From positions 14,059,178 through 14,123,177 of the forward strand of contig NC_051074.1 of the NCBI RefSeq assembly GCF_004664715.2: 64,000 nt of DNA, read 5' to 3'. The translations under genes and the position numbers were made by a program. The notes under the pieces are model-generated. The model did no database searches. It saw only the letters and a program-made list of their open reading frames with translations, and was not told the origin of the DNA. Shown here piece after piece: positions 1 through 12,369 of this stretch. The number at the start of each line of letters is the position of its first letter. The stretch's first letter is position 1. This DNA is from Peromyscus leucopus. Taxonomy: Eukaryota > Chordata > Mammalia > Rodentia > Cricetidae.

Positions 1-2649
1 AAATGAATACTGAGCAAAGCAATTAAAATTCAGAAAATCCAATATTGCATGTTATCTCTCATACAAAAATATCAATTCAAAGTATTATGTGATGTGAAAG
101 TATAAGTGTAACTGGGACAAAGGAATTATCATAATGGAGGTGAATATAAACAAAATCAAAATACATGATAGACATATATGAAAATGTCTTAATGAAATCC
201 ATCTTATACAATGAGTACACAGTAATTTTTAAAACACCAAAGAATAGTAAAATAGAATACATTTAATTATATAAAAGAGAGACATTATAACTGCTAGTTG
301 TTATAGGAAACATAATTTTCACATTATTTATAGCCACTGAGCCTTTGCATATCACTTATGAATAATGAGAAACATTAAACAAACTTTAAGAGTTAGTGAA
401 CTAGGGACTCCATCCTGTTATACACAAGAGTATGCTGTGTCAGGTAAGTTCAACCTCAGGTATCTATTTGCTTATTTTAACTTTAGTAATTTAACATCAT
501 AGCTTAGGAAGAGTAAGATTATTGATGGCTAAATCCATCTTTATTTTCTAGAGGAACAATTTTAATATTCCAAGTAAAGAAATTCACTTTTAATATTGTT
601 TCAGATATAAAATTAAGTCCTGGATGCTTATGATAGCAATAATAAGTGACAATCCTTTACCAGCCTCCCATGTTTAATGTTACCTTATAAATCCATACAT
701 TGCTTTTGTCCGAACAGGATTTTATATTTCAATTTAATCATGTTATCTTGAATATAATATGTGTTTTTTGTTACTGATGCTGTGTATGCTTTATAAATAT
801 GTGACTTTTTATTAGCTACTGCTATGTGGTTTTAACTACACATGATAGCTTATGCCAACAGTTTTACTTAAGTTTTAGGCTGACAAAACTAAATCAATAT
901 TTTGTGTTCAATTGAATACATCATTAATAAGGACCACTTCAGGGACTTCACTGTTATCTTTCAGGAAAAATATGCCCCAAAGACCTTACTAGTCATGAAG
1001 CTCAGATAATTATCTGATGGATATTTTTAATGGCAAGACAGTATGATTTAAAACTTTATGTGTTCCTACTGGGACCTCTCTGTTGGTTCCACCAAAAAAA
1101 AAAAAAAAAAAACAGCCAACTAATAAACTGATGCATGATAGACTTGAGTAGTCTATCACCTTCCCAAGTTGTAAATATATCTTGACAGACATTTGATGTT
1201 ATTCCAATTCTTTTGATTATCCAGTTAAACTAAAGGAATACACACCTATATAGTTTATATAGAAAACACATCTGTGTGTGCTGATTCATTGCTTTGTTTT
1301 TGAACATGTAAAATGGTTTATTAGTATTTGGTTCATTTAAATCTTTTCTACATAAACTTAGATAGCAGCTTATCTTTGTAACATGCACAGTAAACATAAA
1401 ATAGTCTCCTTATTTGAGTTTTCACTTTTTGATTTCAGTGATTGCCATTAACCTCATCCAAAAATATTAAGCGGAAAATTCTAGAAATGAATAATTATTC
1501 ATTTTAAACCTATAACTTGTGTTATTGTCTTGGCTAAGACTTGAATCATCTATTGACTATTGTCTACACACTGGATCCATCCATCACCTACCCATCAGTC
1601 ACTCAGTAGCCGTCTCATGACCAAGCTGACAGCATTAATGCTCTTTGCTTGAGTCATCCTTATTTTACTTAAAAATGGTCTCAAATCCCAGGAACCATGA
1701 TGCTTGAATTTTTATTTGAAAATTTCATTATATTTATTATGTTATGGGTTATTATATTCAGTCTCTTGATGTTCCCAGTTTTTAACTGAAACTTGCTCAC
1801 ACTATAGCTGCATAGGAAAAAGTGTGGTAAGCTCAGGGTTTGGTACTATCTGTGGTTGCAGGCACTACTGGGGTCTAGGAATGTATCACCCAAGGATGAG
1901 GAGGGGCTGATGTCAGTTTTTGAAACAGGAATTGAAATAAGTAAAGTGTCTGTAGTAACTGGCATTCTAAGAAAAGGTATTGCTATTTAAATATAAATAT
2001 AAAATTTAAATATATGTACATAATATTTTATAACCCAGAAGACACTGAGCTTACAAAAGCAGGGATTACTATACTAACTTGAAATCAATTATTCTATAAT
2101 TATCCATTTTGCTCTAATGAAAAGCTGCTAGAAAGAGAAGTTTCATGTCTCCTAAGTGTATATTTTGTTTCAATAATAAATTCTGTTTGATTTTATTGAA
2201 ATATGTTGAATATTCTATGTATATCCTTTTGTGTTCCTATGGCATACATTTGGCTAGTACAATGATGCCTTCTCCTCACTCCTGTCCCATTGTAATCATT
2301 ACAGCGAAAGTTAAAATAAGTTAAGTTCATATAATTGTAAAGAAAATATCACTCATTTATAAACTGTGAAAAGATTTTTAAGAAGTTTGAGTTGCCTTCA
2401 CAGCCCTGGTTCCAGGTTTCTCAAACCCTAATGTGTAAATGAGCTCTTGCCTGGTGGCTCTAAGAATTCACACTGACTACATCACACTGACCATCCATGA
2501 TGGTTTATAATACAGTTCAAGAGACCATGAGGTCAAGTACATCCCAGTCCTTCCGAGTTTGTATTAAGGTTCTCAAGTAAGTGGTCTGCATTTCTCAAGT
2601 GCCCCGGAGTTATGGGTTATTAATTTTCCATTCTAATGTTTTTGTTTAG
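1..2649 (+). other. Pam intron, 5' part cut by the window edge
   Basis: AT-rich, CpG-poor intron sequence ending in a normal pyrimidine-rich acceptor (TTTGTTTAG) at 2649. I see no coding exon in it. It holds an A-run at about 1093-1112 and a short DNA-transposon-like fragment at about 1836-1905. Short ORFs here have no recognisable content. Confidence 0.75.
1836..1905. mobile_element. Tigger/MER2-like DNA transposon fragment
   Basis: The segment that reads TTTGGTACTATCTGTGGTT and continues through ACTGGGGTCTAGGAATGTAT resembles the end of mammalian Tigger-class (pogo-like) elements. It is short and diverged, so the family name is from memory of the consensus and is tentative. Confidence 0.4.
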
Positions 2650-2766
2650 CTCTTTTGACAGCAAATTTGTTTACCAGCAAAGAGGCCTGGGACCAATTGA
2701 AGAAGATACGATTCTAGTCATAGATCCAAACAATGCTGCAATCCTCCAGTCCAGTGGGAAGAACCT
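2650..2766 (+). CDS. Pam: Pam exon, PAL domain (rat residues about 542-580)
   Basis: This 117-nt exon encodes the start of the PAL beta-propeller seen in this window, with the recognisable string QQRGLGPIEEDTILVIDP. The acceptor AG is at 2648-2649 and the donor GTGAGT starts at 2767. The first base completes an Asn codon begun upstream and the last two bases begin a Leu codon completed in the next exon. The PAL active-site Arg533 and the calcium-binding Val520 of rat lie just upstream of this exon, outside the window. Confidence 0.96.
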
Positions 2767-4994
2767 GTGAGTAAAATGGCATACATGCTATTCAAACTGA
2801 CACACCTGTGCTGAATATAAAGTACATCATTGGGTCAGGAATTTGTCACAAGACTACCCTTACACAAGAGACAGATTGGGCCATCCTTTCATTTACTTTC
2901 TAAACAAGGGGTTCTGAAACTCGACTGAATGTTAGAATCATCTGTGAAGCTCAAAAAAATTCTACACACAGAAAATTGTCCACTTATGTGTCTTCTTTCA
3001 AAATACCAAGGATAATTTTCTTACTACAAAAAGTCTGAGATGTCCTAGATTGTTAGCTTGATTTAAACGCTATGGGTTCTATGCATGTATCTTACCATAT
3101 TTATAAGCCATATTAACTGGTCAGTTTATAATTTTAAAAAATTCCATTCTGACTTGGTCTGGGCTATGGCGAATACTATTATAACTTTCCAGGTGACTAT
3201 TACACAGTCAAGATTGAGACATGTAGGATGAAGTCAAATCTTAGTCAGTTAGACTGATAGTGTAAAAAAAAAAAAAACTGTAGCATAAAAATTATATACT
3301 CAACTTACCAAGTAATCACTGAGAAGAATAAAAGACTTTTTTTTTCTCTTCCCATCCAAAAGTGAAGACTAAACAAATACCATTTTTAGCTTTCCCTTGG
3401 CTTGCACATGTAATTTGGATCTGAAAGCCACTCATTATTTGGTCTGATTCCTAGATGGCATTTGGCAGGCAAAAACAGTTGGCTGATATTCATGGACATT
3501 GAAAGAAAGGGACACCTGCTTACAGACTTACCCTGATCCATTATAACCTGGCAGTGTCTAGGACTATGCCCCACTCCATCTGCCTATGTCCCAGAGAATC
3601 CCAGCTTCTTTGAAACACAGATAGCCTCTGCTTTGAATGCAGCTACTACTAATAGAGATTGCTATAATGAAGCTTAGTTTTTTAAAATAGTAGTTTCAGA
3701 GAAGTCAGGGGCCAAATTATAATTCCATCTCTACTGTGTATTTGAGCCCATGTCTTTAGAGCTGTAGCCATTAATCAGAGGCATCCTCATCCCAGAACAG
3801 AATTAACAGGGAAGGTAGACCAACTGCTGCTAAGTCAACTTGGCTAGTGATGAGGTATCAATGCTGCAAGCAAATCATAACCTCGCTTTCAATGGCCAAA
3901 ACAGGCATCTAGTTCAGTCAGTTCATTAAGATCAAAATGTCATGCACTTGGCTCATGAAAAAAAAAAATCTTGATGCCAATATCCTACTTGGGCTAGATA
4001 CACACAAAGAAAGCTTGGGTTCACGGATGGCATTCTAACAGGGTCACCTTAGTCTATTTCCCATGTGTTAACTCTGTCCCAGTTTTTCAATTCTGTGGGC
4101 CTCTGTCCATATCCAGTACATGTGCAAAATATATTGACCTTACCTAGTGATTGTTCCAGCTCACCACTTCACTGTGCCTGGAGGGTCACAGCCCTTCTGG
4201 AAGTTACTCTTTTTATGTTTCACTATCTTCCATAGCCAGTCCTAGAGCTTTCAAGTCACATACAAAAGATTCTGTGTTGACATGGTGTTATAGGGCTGGA
4301 GAGATAGCTCAGTTGGTAATGACCTTGCCATAAGGACCTAGAATTCACACAAAAGCTGGACAGAGTCACATCAGTAACCCCATTACTGAGGCCAACATGG
4401 GGCAGGGGAGGAGAACCCCTGGAACTATCTGGCCAGCCAGGCTAGCCAATTGGTTCCAGGTTCAGTGAGAGGTCCTATCTTAAAGGATAAGATGCAGAGT
4501 GATCGAAATAGACAGTTGACTATACATGCATGTATGCACACATCATGAACACTCACATACAAAAATGCCCATAACACTATATTTTCTTGAAATATATTTT
4601 AACTATCCAAACTATAGAAATCCAGTTATTTCTCAAGGCAATTTGTCTTATGCATATTCTGAAACATTAATATTTATTATCTGAAAACTTGCTTTTCATT
4701 TGATATTATTTGTGTTGCTTAATAAAGCATACTTTGTAATAAATACTTATAATTTTATGTAAACTTTGTATAAACATCTTAATAGGATTAACTTCTGCTT
4801 AAGCTTCGTCATGAGGAAGTCTGTCTGTTCTAACAGCTTATTTTCATTTAACAATTCCTTTTGACATTTTCTACAATGATACAAAAACACTGTTCTTATT
4901 TTGTAGAAGTATGTTGCTCCATGGTTTTATTACAGCTAAGTTCCTCTCATGTGTTTGGAGAACTAGAACTAGAGCAGTTATTTTTATTTTTCAG
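2767..4994 (+). other. Pam intron
   Basis: Intron with a GTGAGT donor and a TTTTTCAG acceptor. Apart from short A-runs (for example 3265-3276) and one SINE at about 4286-4560, I see no element I can name and no coding exon. Confidence 0.8.
4286..4560 (+). mobile_element. B4/B2-class tRNA-derived SINE
   Basis: It begins GGGCTGGAGAGATAGCTCAG, the tRNA-derived head shared by rodent B2/B3/B4 SINEs. It continues with an ACCTAGAATTCACAC box and a GGCCAGCCAGGCTAGCC core, and ends in a CA-rich tail. Diverged, full-length or nearly so. Confidence 0.8.
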
Positions 4995-5067
4995 GTTTTA
5001 TTTACCACATGGCTTGAGTATAGATAAAGATGGAAATTACTGGGTCACAGACGTGGCTCTTCATCAG
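4995..5067 (+). CDS. Pam: Pam exon, PAL domain with zinc ligand His585
   Basis: This 73-nt exon encodes FYLPHGLSIDKDGNYWVTD and the residues up to His-Gln604. The His in LPHGL is the zinc ligand equivalent to rat His585, and the Leu two residues on (Leu587) contributes a calcium contact in the known rat structure. The acceptor is CAG at 4992-4994 and the donor GTAAGC begins at 5068. The exon joins the previous one in phase (CT + G = Leu). Confidence 0.97.
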
Positions 5068-5204
5068 GTAAGCTCCCTACTTGGCAGTGTTCAAATAGAA
5101 GCTGAGATGGGTTCATTTTCAAAATTCTCTGAATTTTACTGAAGCATTTTCTATGGCTCAAAAATTGGTAGCAAAAAAAGCGGTGGAAACATTCATATCA
5201 TAGT

Positions 5205-5400
5205 AAGTTCTGTGTGCTATTATAGAGTACCGTAGACTCAGTGGCTTATAAGCAACCAATGAGTTCATTTCTCACAGATCTAAATTCTGGGCATCTGAGA
5301 TCAGGGTACCAGCATGACAGGGTTCTGTTGAGGTTCCTTCCTGGGTTTCAGACTACCATCTCCTCGATGTGTTTTTCCATGAAGAAGGCAAAGAAAGTAA
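5205..5400 (+). mobile_element. Old L1-type 3' UTR-like repeat, split by B1
   Basis: The text TATTATAGAGTACCGTAGAC, GTGGCTTATAAGCAACC and ATCAGGGTACCAGCATG matches a mammal-wide repeat that I associate with L1 3' ends. It continues after the B1 at about 5611. The class assignment is from memory; that it is a repeat is clear. Confidence 0.5.
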
Positions 5401-5406
5401 GCTCTT

Positions 5407-5593
5407 AAAAAAAAAAAAAAAAAAAAAAGATGATATGCCATAGCCAGGTGGTAGTTGTGCACGCCTTTAATCCCAGCACTCGGGAGGCAGAGCCAGGGGG
5501 ATCTCTGTGAGTTCGAGGCCAGCCTAGGCTACCAAGTGAGTTCCAAAAAAGGTACAAAACTATACAGAGAAACCCTGTCTTGAGAAACAAAAG
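5407..5593 (+). mobile_element. B1 SINE with 17-bp target duplication
   Basis: A B1 body (GCACGCCTTTAATCCCAGCA through AGAGAAACCCTGTCTTGAGA) is preceded by a long A-run. The 17-bp direct repeat AAAGAAAGTAAGCTCTT lies at both edges (5390-5406 and 5594-5610), as expected for target-site duplication by L1 machinery. The A-run at the left edge rather than only at the right is slightly odd. Confidence 0.9.
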
Positions 5594-6538
5594 AAAGAAA
5601 GTAAGCTCTTGTTTCTCCTTTCTCATGAGGTTTCACCATAATGGCCAGTTCCTTCCTGCTCCCATTACAATTGAAGTTAGGATTCTGATAGATGAATTTG
5701 GAAAACACAAGTGTTTAGTATCTGTATCAATCCTCACCTCAACAGTTTTCTTTTTGTACTGTACTAGGAAAAGTCAGCATGTTATTAGGTCTCTCTCATC
5801 CCTCGGATGCTAATAGCCAGATGTTGAGCTTCCCTATAATATCTAGAGGCTTTCAACCTTTCTCTCCACTTTCTACACTGCCCATTATTTCCTTTGTCCC
5901 TAGGTTTTATTTCTTTTCTTTTCTTTTTTTTTTTTGCTCATGTTTTATGAATTCTTTTCTAAGCCACCTTCATTTTCTATAAATCAAAGCAAAGTCTATA
6001 TCAAGTATGTAAGAATATCAAACTTTTGTCCTTTTCAAAAGATACTGTATTTCATGGAATTGTCTTAAAGCCTCGTACCCATACAAGATAAGCTTGTTAA
6101 ATGTAATGGTGGTGGTACAGAGTTAGGAAAAATAGGAAAGAGAAATCTAGAGCTCTAAAGACTCACCAGTGAGTCATTAACATGTTCTCTCGAGTTTTGA
6201 ACATCATTTGATGAATACCTATGTCTCATATGCTATCTGAACATCATAGTATTAGTAGTAGTAGTATTAAAAAAAGAAAAAAAAGGAAGTGGAGGTGAAT
6301 GCAATGTTTAAATACGGGTCCCTATTTGCTATATTTTAAGCAGACAGCTTTGGGAAAATAACTTTGTTTCCATATATCTAATTGTGATATGAAGAATTAG
6401 ACCAGATGATTTCTAGGGTCCTATCTAATTTTAAAAGCATCTTCTTTTGAATAAATCTGTCTGTCATTTACACTATAATCACTTGTCATGTGTGTCTGTC
6501 AACAATAATCAGAAGAGTAGATTAAGCTTGCTTTCTTT

Positions 6539-6541
<3 letters not shown>

Positions 6542-6618
<77 letters not shown>
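6542..6618 (+). repeat. (CT)n microsatellite acting as pyrimidine tract
   Basis: About 38 CT dinucleotides run without interruption and end only 8 bases before the AG acceptor of the next Pam exon (TTTCCTAAAG). The run therefore lies where the polypyrimidine tract of that intron must be. Confidence 0.97.
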
Positions 6619-6621
<3 letters not shown>

Positions 6622-6626
6622 TAAAG

Positions 6627-6837
6627 GTGTTCAAACTGGACCCACATAGCAAAGAAGGGCCTCTCTTAATTCTGGGAAGGAGTATGCAGCCTGGCAGTGA
6701 CCAGAACCATTTCTGCCAGCCCACTGATGTGGCCGTGGACCCCAGCACTGGCGCTGTCTTCGTGGCAGACGGTTACTGCAACAGTCGGATCATGCAGTTT
6801 TCACCAAGCGGCAAGTTCGTCACCCAGTGGGGAGAAG
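6627..6837 (+). CDS. Pam: Pam exon, PAL domain with Tyr654 and Cys634-Cys655
   Basis: This 211-nt exon starts VFKLDPHSKEGP and ends with the first base of Glu675. It contains FCQPTDVAVDP (Cys634) and ADGYCNSRI (Tyr654 and Cys655). In the rat enzyme Tyr654 sits in the active site and Cys634-Cys655 is a disulfide of the propeller. The donor is GTACTG at 6838, weaker than the consensus. The acceptor follows the CT microsatellite. Confidence 0.97.
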
Positions 6838-7024
6838 GTACTGACGCCCACTCCTGCTCTCTGACCAGAGTTCTGAGTCAGTAGGACCAAGTGGGTTTGG
6901 TTTTCCTCATGTAAAATCTGTAATAAACGGCTTGTTTTCGTGAATTTGAAAACGTATCCAGCTGTGGCGTCAGGCTTTGAAGGACTCTCTAAACGGTGTG
7001 TCTGCGGCTTTTCTTTGTTCGTAG
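6838..7024 (+). other. Short Pam intron (187 bp)
   Basis: A compact intron between two PAL exons, with donor GTACTG and acceptor TTCTTTGTTCGTAG. Nothing else is seen in it. Confidence 0.9.
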
Positions 7025-7225
7025 AGTCTTCTGGGAGTACTCCTAAGCCAGGCCAGCTCAGTGTTCCTCACAGTCTGGCCCTGGTGCCTCACTTGGACCA
7101 GTTGTGTGTGGCAGACAGGGAAAATGGCCGGATCCAATGTTTCAGAACTGACACCAAAGAATTTGTGAGAGAGATTAAACATGCGTCATTTGGAAGAAAT
7201 GTATTCGCAATTTCATATATACCAG
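7025..7225 (+). CDS. Pam: Pam exon, PAL domain with His690 and Arg706
   Basis: This 201-nt exon encodes Glu675 (split) to Gly742 (split). It shows SVPHSLALVP (zinc ligand His690) and LCVADRENGRIQCF (Cys702, Arg706, Cys713). In the rat structure Arg706 binds substrate and Cys702-Cys713 form a disulfide. It ends at FAISYIPG. The donor GTATTT begins at 7226. Confidence 0.97.
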
Positions 7226-7611
7226 GTATTTCATTATTGTTTGCTTTATTATATTGTCTGCCCTTAACAATTGTTTTTACTCAATGTGCTTTTTAAAGAA
7301 TCTTGTTCTTATTAGAAAGTTCCAGATACTTTGTATATCAGATCTGAAAACTGTTACTACATTGTAAAGCACTTCAACCTAAGTGTCACTGTTCCTTTTG
7401 CAGACATAATAATGAAGACTCCAAAAGAAGTTAACAGCTGTTTGTACTGGGTTTAAAATGTTCCCAAACACTGATTCCTTTTTACTTACGATCATCTGAT
7501 CTAGCTATTAAAAGATTAATATTGCCTTCACACCATCAAGAGATGGTATATGTCTGATAGAATTGCATTCGAACTATTTCTGTTTCTTGTTTCTTGAAAA
7601 AGTGCTGGCTG

Positions 7612-7965
7612 TCTTAGTTTTATTGCTGTGAAGAGACACCGTGACCATGGCAACTCTCATAAAGGAAAAACATTTAATTGGTGCTGACTTGCGGTTCAGA
7701 GGTTTAGTCCATTATTATCATGGCAGGAATTATGGTGGTGTGCAGGCAGACATGGTGTTGAAGAGGTAGCTGGGTGTTCCACACCTGGATGCACAGGCAG
7801 TAGGAAGAGCAGAGTAACACTGGGCCTGGCTTGAACATTGAAACCTCAAAGCCCAGTGACACACTTACTCCAATAAGGCCACACCTCCAACAAGGCCACA
7901 CCTCCTAATAGTGACACTCCCTATGAACCTATGGGGGCCGTTTTCATTCAAACCACCACACTGAC
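7612..7965 (+). mobile_element. Common rodent repeat, probably L1/Lx 3'-end type
   Basis: It starts CTTAGTTTTATTGCTGTGAA, passes through CATTTAATTGGTGCTGACTT and GGCCACACCTCCTAATAGTG, and ends CATTCAAACCACCACA. This is a very common rodent interspersed repeat. A damaged relative is found at about 15.7-16.3 kb in this window. Confidence 0.7.
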
Positions 7966-8089
7966 CAATTTGTTTAAAACAGATTAAAATATAAAGCAAT
8001 AGAGGTTTACGTCCAAATGCCAGGAGAAACAACCAATAAAATCTTGATTTCTTTAACATTTTTTATATAAATTGTAATGGTTTTAACCA

Positions 8090-8265
8090 TTTTCACAAGG
8101 CAGTGATGGTACATGCCTTTAATCCCAGAATTCAGGAGGCAGAGATAGGTGAATCTTTATGAGTCTTTGTGAATCTTTGTGAGACCAGCCTGGTCTACAG
8201 AATGAGTTCCAGGACAGCCAAAGCTGCTACACAAAAACCCAATTTTGAAAAGCCACCCAAAAATT
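8090..8265 (+). mobile_element. B1 SINE, diverged
   Basis: It has ACATGCCTTTAATCCCAG, GACCAGCCTGGTCTACAGAA and GAGTTCCAGGACAGCC. A short internal duplication of TGTGAATCTTTG-like text lies in the middle. Confidence 0.85.
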
Positions 8266-8862
8266 ATTTTCAAATAAAATTTGAAAAGTATTCCAAACTC
8301 ATAAAATAAGATTGCACAATTTACATTATAAAATAAGTTACCATAAGATTTCTTTGAATGTGTATGAAGCAAGTTAATGTGTTAACTAAAAGTTTTATTA
8401 ACTATGTCTGACTTTGGTTAACATACATTGACTATACTCCCCACTTTAATACCTACACATCTTAGGTCACTAAGGCATGAAATAAAAGGGCTCAAGTGAC
8501 TAGATGGGGAATAAGTGTGTGTTCCCTGAGAAATATTAAAAAAAAAAATTCATTGATGTCAACAAAGGAGACATTCTGTACTTGGCTTTACTTCACAGTG
8601 GAAGAATTAATTTGAAAAGATCATTCAGCTAGTAAGGAAGGTGATTTAAGTATATACAGTATTTTTCAAATCTGGAAAAAGATAAGAACTGAAGTTAAAA
8701 AGAGAATCTAGCAAGAGCTGGTGTCTTTACAGTATGTAGCGATAATTGGTGCTCAGACTGTATTGTGTTATGGTATATGTTCTAAAACTCGCTACGATCC
8801 TTTTAAGAAAGATGAAAATACATCGACCACAGGCTTTGCATCATATACACTTTTTGTGGCTT

Positions 8863-8937
8863 TGCAGTGCTGGAGCTCAAACATAGAACACATGCATGCC
8901 AGGCAAGCACTGAGCTATGCTCTCAGTCTCTTCTAAA
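8863..8937 (-). mobile_element. ID/B4-like SINE fragment
   Basis: The plus strand reads CAGTGCTGGAGCTCAAAC then ATGCCAGGCAAGCACTGAGC, the reverse complement of the tRNA-like part of ID/B4 SINEs. Confidence 0.65.
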
Positions 8938-9632
8938 GTGTACTCTTCAATGTCTTCTTTGAAAATGCAGTACTCAAACTTCTGATTTGTTTAAGTCATC
9001 ACCATTTCTATGATTTTGCTTTCATAAAAAGAAATATCATTTTATTACAAAGTATGTTCATAAGAAAGTGCTTTTTTTTCTCCTGTGACAGTATGTCTTT
9101 AACAGTCTAAAATACACTCATGCTAGACAACAAGCTAGAGTTGTCTAAAATCAGATTATTTCTTCTGGATACTACAATTCTCCTTATACCATCTCTACAT
9201 TCTCCTTTTATTCTTGCTATAGCAAGGCAGATATTCCATAGTTTTCCGACATAATCAGATGTTCCAAAATTATTGGCTCTAATAACTTGACTTTTTCCCC
9301 ATTCCTAATGAGGATGCCTATTATATCTAACCCTATATGCCAATATGCATGTTTATCAGTAATTATGTATCCTGACTTCTTATGGCTTCCTAAGTGGAAC
9401 AGGCCCTCCAGTTTCTGATTTTCTTACTACAATAAGATTGGTCATCTAACTTGTTTGGCCCATGGCTAGTAACTCACAGGATAATATCTGCTAAGTAATT
9501 TTCATTGTTGTTGGCAAATATAGGGACCATGTTGATGCTAACTATTTTGTTTATTTTTCTAATGTTTGTTTCGTCTGTTTCAAAGCCAATCTTAGTCCAT
9601 ATTTTAAATCAAGACTGCATCTCTTGTCACAG

Positions 9633-9748
9633 GTTTGCTCTTTCTGGTAAATGGGAAGCCTTACTTTGGAGACCACGAACCTGTCCAAGGTTTTGTGCTG
9701 AACTTTACCAGTGGGGAAATTATAGATGTCTTCAAGCCAGTACGCAAG
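9633..9748 (+). CDS. Pam: Pam exon, PAL domain with glycosylation site Asn765
   Basis: This 116-nt exon encodes Gly742 (split) to Lys780: LLFLVNGKPYFGDHEP, then VLNFTSGEIIDVFKPVRK. NFT is the N-glycosylation sequon at the position of rat Asn765. The acceptor is CAG at 9630-9632 and the donor GTACTT begins at 9749. Phase joins both neighbours. Confidence 0.97.
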
Positions 9749-12119
9749 GTACTTCCATTCTCTGCCTAGATTTGAATTTTATGGGAAAATTAAAATATGA
9801 GTATCAATGTACAATTTTTATTTTTAAACATAGAAGATGGGATGACTTCTTAGCTGAGTTGGTATTATTTTGTTATGATGTTTACTTAAAATAAATGTCC
9901 TTGTCTTTTCCTAGACCATCGGTATTTTCAGATGAACATTACCCTGTACAGTTCTAACTTTGTAGTAGAATCTGCATACAATGGCAAATTTAAATTAACT
10001 ATAGTTAGCAAGATGATATAGATACATTGATTGATAAATGGTAGACAGATTCTTTTCCTAGTTTCATTCAAGTGGCGAAGAACCCACACTGGGAATGTAC
10101 TATTACAGTTCTCTTTGGCATCAGCAGGAGGATTTTTTTTTGTGTGTGTGTGGGTAGTAGTGTTAAGACTTTAATAATCAACAAGAATTGAAAATAGTAC
10201 TTTGTGGAATCTGTTCAAATTCTAAAGACTTAGCTAGGTGAGGAGTTCAAGGCCCCAAGTAATTTGCCACTATGTATTTTAACAATGCTTTTTACACACT
10301 CAATAACAAAAGTGAGCATTCCAGGGGCTTTTGTCTTCCCACTGTATTATATATGAAGAGTAATTGCCAGAGAGATCATAATACTTGCATACATTGCAGG
10401 TATATTCCAGGACTTTATCGGATGTAGAAAGATCAGCCTACTAAAATGCTCAGACAATGGTTATTTTTCAAAATATGGAAAGATTTATTGTGTTTACTTA
10501 GATTAAAATGTAGCTATCACAAGCCACTGAGCAAAGTATGTCTTTATATCATAATTCTTAAATTGTCTGTTAGGATACTAAGTTTGCTAGGTGGGAAAAA
10601 AAAGAACTTTAAAATAGCTCAGTATTTTAGAAATCTGTAAGAAGCTGGGCAGTCGGTTCTCTCAGAATTCACTACAGGTTTTATACTTGATCTTAAGGGT
10701 ATAATCATGTACAAGATAAGACACAATCTCTTCCTCAGTGTGCTTTTGTTAGTAAAAGCTACAGTATCTGAAACAAAACAAAGTAGATATGAACTAAAGA
10801 ATTCCATCACAAGTTCTCTTCTTTTGGGTCTCTGTTTATGGTTTGTAAGCATACGTTTTTCTCAGAAGATATTTTATCTGTAAAGCATTGTGCAATCCCA
10901 TTGAAATCATTGCTTCTATTAGAAGGGAAGCCATTACATTTCGAGTACATATTTTACCTGCACAGTGCTTTATCATTGATTGTCTGATCTTTAGAGCTAT
11001 TCTCCTTTGAGTTGATTTCCTCATATTTATTGATTAAGAAAAGAAAAATATTACCTGCCATTCTTTCAGGTTTACAGTTTGTCTTGTCAGAATGTTCCTG
11101 TCTTTATGGTCTTTCTAGTGATAGTGTTCTGTATCAAGTAGGTTATTAACTTTTAATTGAAATGCACATCTGTATGTCAAAACTAAGTGCTAAGCAAGAG
11201 GCTTCTACTCATAAGAATATGAATATTTCTGAATTAGAATTTCAGAGAGCATTGTTTCTAAACATCAGCAGTCACCAAACTTGCGGTAATGAATGAGTCA
11301 CAATATATGCATCATAGGAACCCAAAGAGAGTCTCATGCTAAGACAAAATTTGCTCTTCCTTTCCAAAACCAAGTTATCATATAACCCCCTACACATGGA
11401 ATAGTATTCTGTGTTGATTCAGTAAAGTGAAACTGGTTTGTGTATCTCACAGAATTTTCACTTACTAAGACTATCATCACAAAAGATTCAAAGTCTAGGT
11501 AAGAGAAATAATGTGGTATAATGATTCGTTATTTTAGTCAAAAGTTGTATTTACAGTCTTTTCCTCTGTGCATATCTGTGGCTTCTTCCCTCGCATAGGT
11601 TGAGTCTCTCTCTCTCTCCTACTACTGTAGTCTTTAGAAATGTTTACATCTGAAGGTTGATCTCTCTTTTTGTTAGCATGAGGGAAATAAGACAATAACA
11701 CTAATAAAGATGGTTTCACTCTTCTGCATATGGACACACAGATTACTCAATACCATTTGATGAAGATGCTGTCTTTTGTCCTGTATTTTTTTGGCATCTT
11801 TGTTACAAACGACGTGGCTATGACTGTGTGAACTTTAGTCTGGGTCTTCTTTTCGGTAGTCTTTCCTTGCAGCGAAAGACATTGGATGCAAAGACACGTG
11901 ACTGCTCAAGGTGCCAAGATGAAGTGCAGGTTAAGTGGTCAGCAATAATAATATTTATATCAACACCTCTAAGGCTCGGTGAACACTGCAGATGGGGGGA
12001 ACAGAAAAAGACAGAAGATAGATTGAAGGTCTGGGAGATACAGCTGCTGAGTGTGATATGGCTGTCCAGTCATGAGCCCAATGCAACTGTGCTTGTCTAT
12101 AGAGAGCCTACTTGAGGAT

Positions 12120-12345
12120 GGACCTGGCCTCAGTACTCAAGAGCTCTGTCTGCTCTTGCAGAGGACCTAAATTCAGTTCCCAGCATCCACACTGGTGATT
12201 TAGAACCACCTGTAAATACAGCTTCGAGGATCCAGTGCCTTTTCTTGGTCTCCTTGGGCACTGGGCTTACGCATACACCCATACCCAGATATATATATAG
12301 ACACACAATTTTAAAATAATAAAAACTTAATCTTAAAAGAGAATA
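12120..12345 (+). mobile_element. B2/B3-class SINE
   Basis: The core CTGCTCTTGCAGAGGACC, TTCAGTTCCCAGCATCCAC and the A/T-rich tail with AATCTTAAAA match rodent B2/B3. The usual tRNA-like 5' end is diverged. Confidence 0.8.
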
Positions 12346-12369
12346 GACCTGTTGACAGCCAACCATGGA

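Larger units (their letters stand above)
5068..6626 (+). other. Pam intron with B1 insertion and CT microsatellite
   Basis: This intron holds an old mammalian repeat (about 5205-5390, continuing after 5611), a B1 SINE inserted into it, a pyrimidine-rich stretch at about 5911-5936, and a 76-base CT run directly before the next exon. No extra exon is evident. Confidence 0.8.
7226..9632 (+). other. Pam intron
   Basis: The intron contains an L1/Lx-like fragment (7612-7965), a B1 (8090-8265) and an ID-like fragment (8863-8937). The rest is unremarkable AT-rich DNA. The acceptor is CTTGTCACAG. Confidence 0.8.

Noticed and set aside
6447..6884. A 145-residue ORF covering the CT run and the Pam exon
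   Set aside because: Only 6627-6837 is the exon; the Ser-Leu repeat part is intron microsatellite read through.
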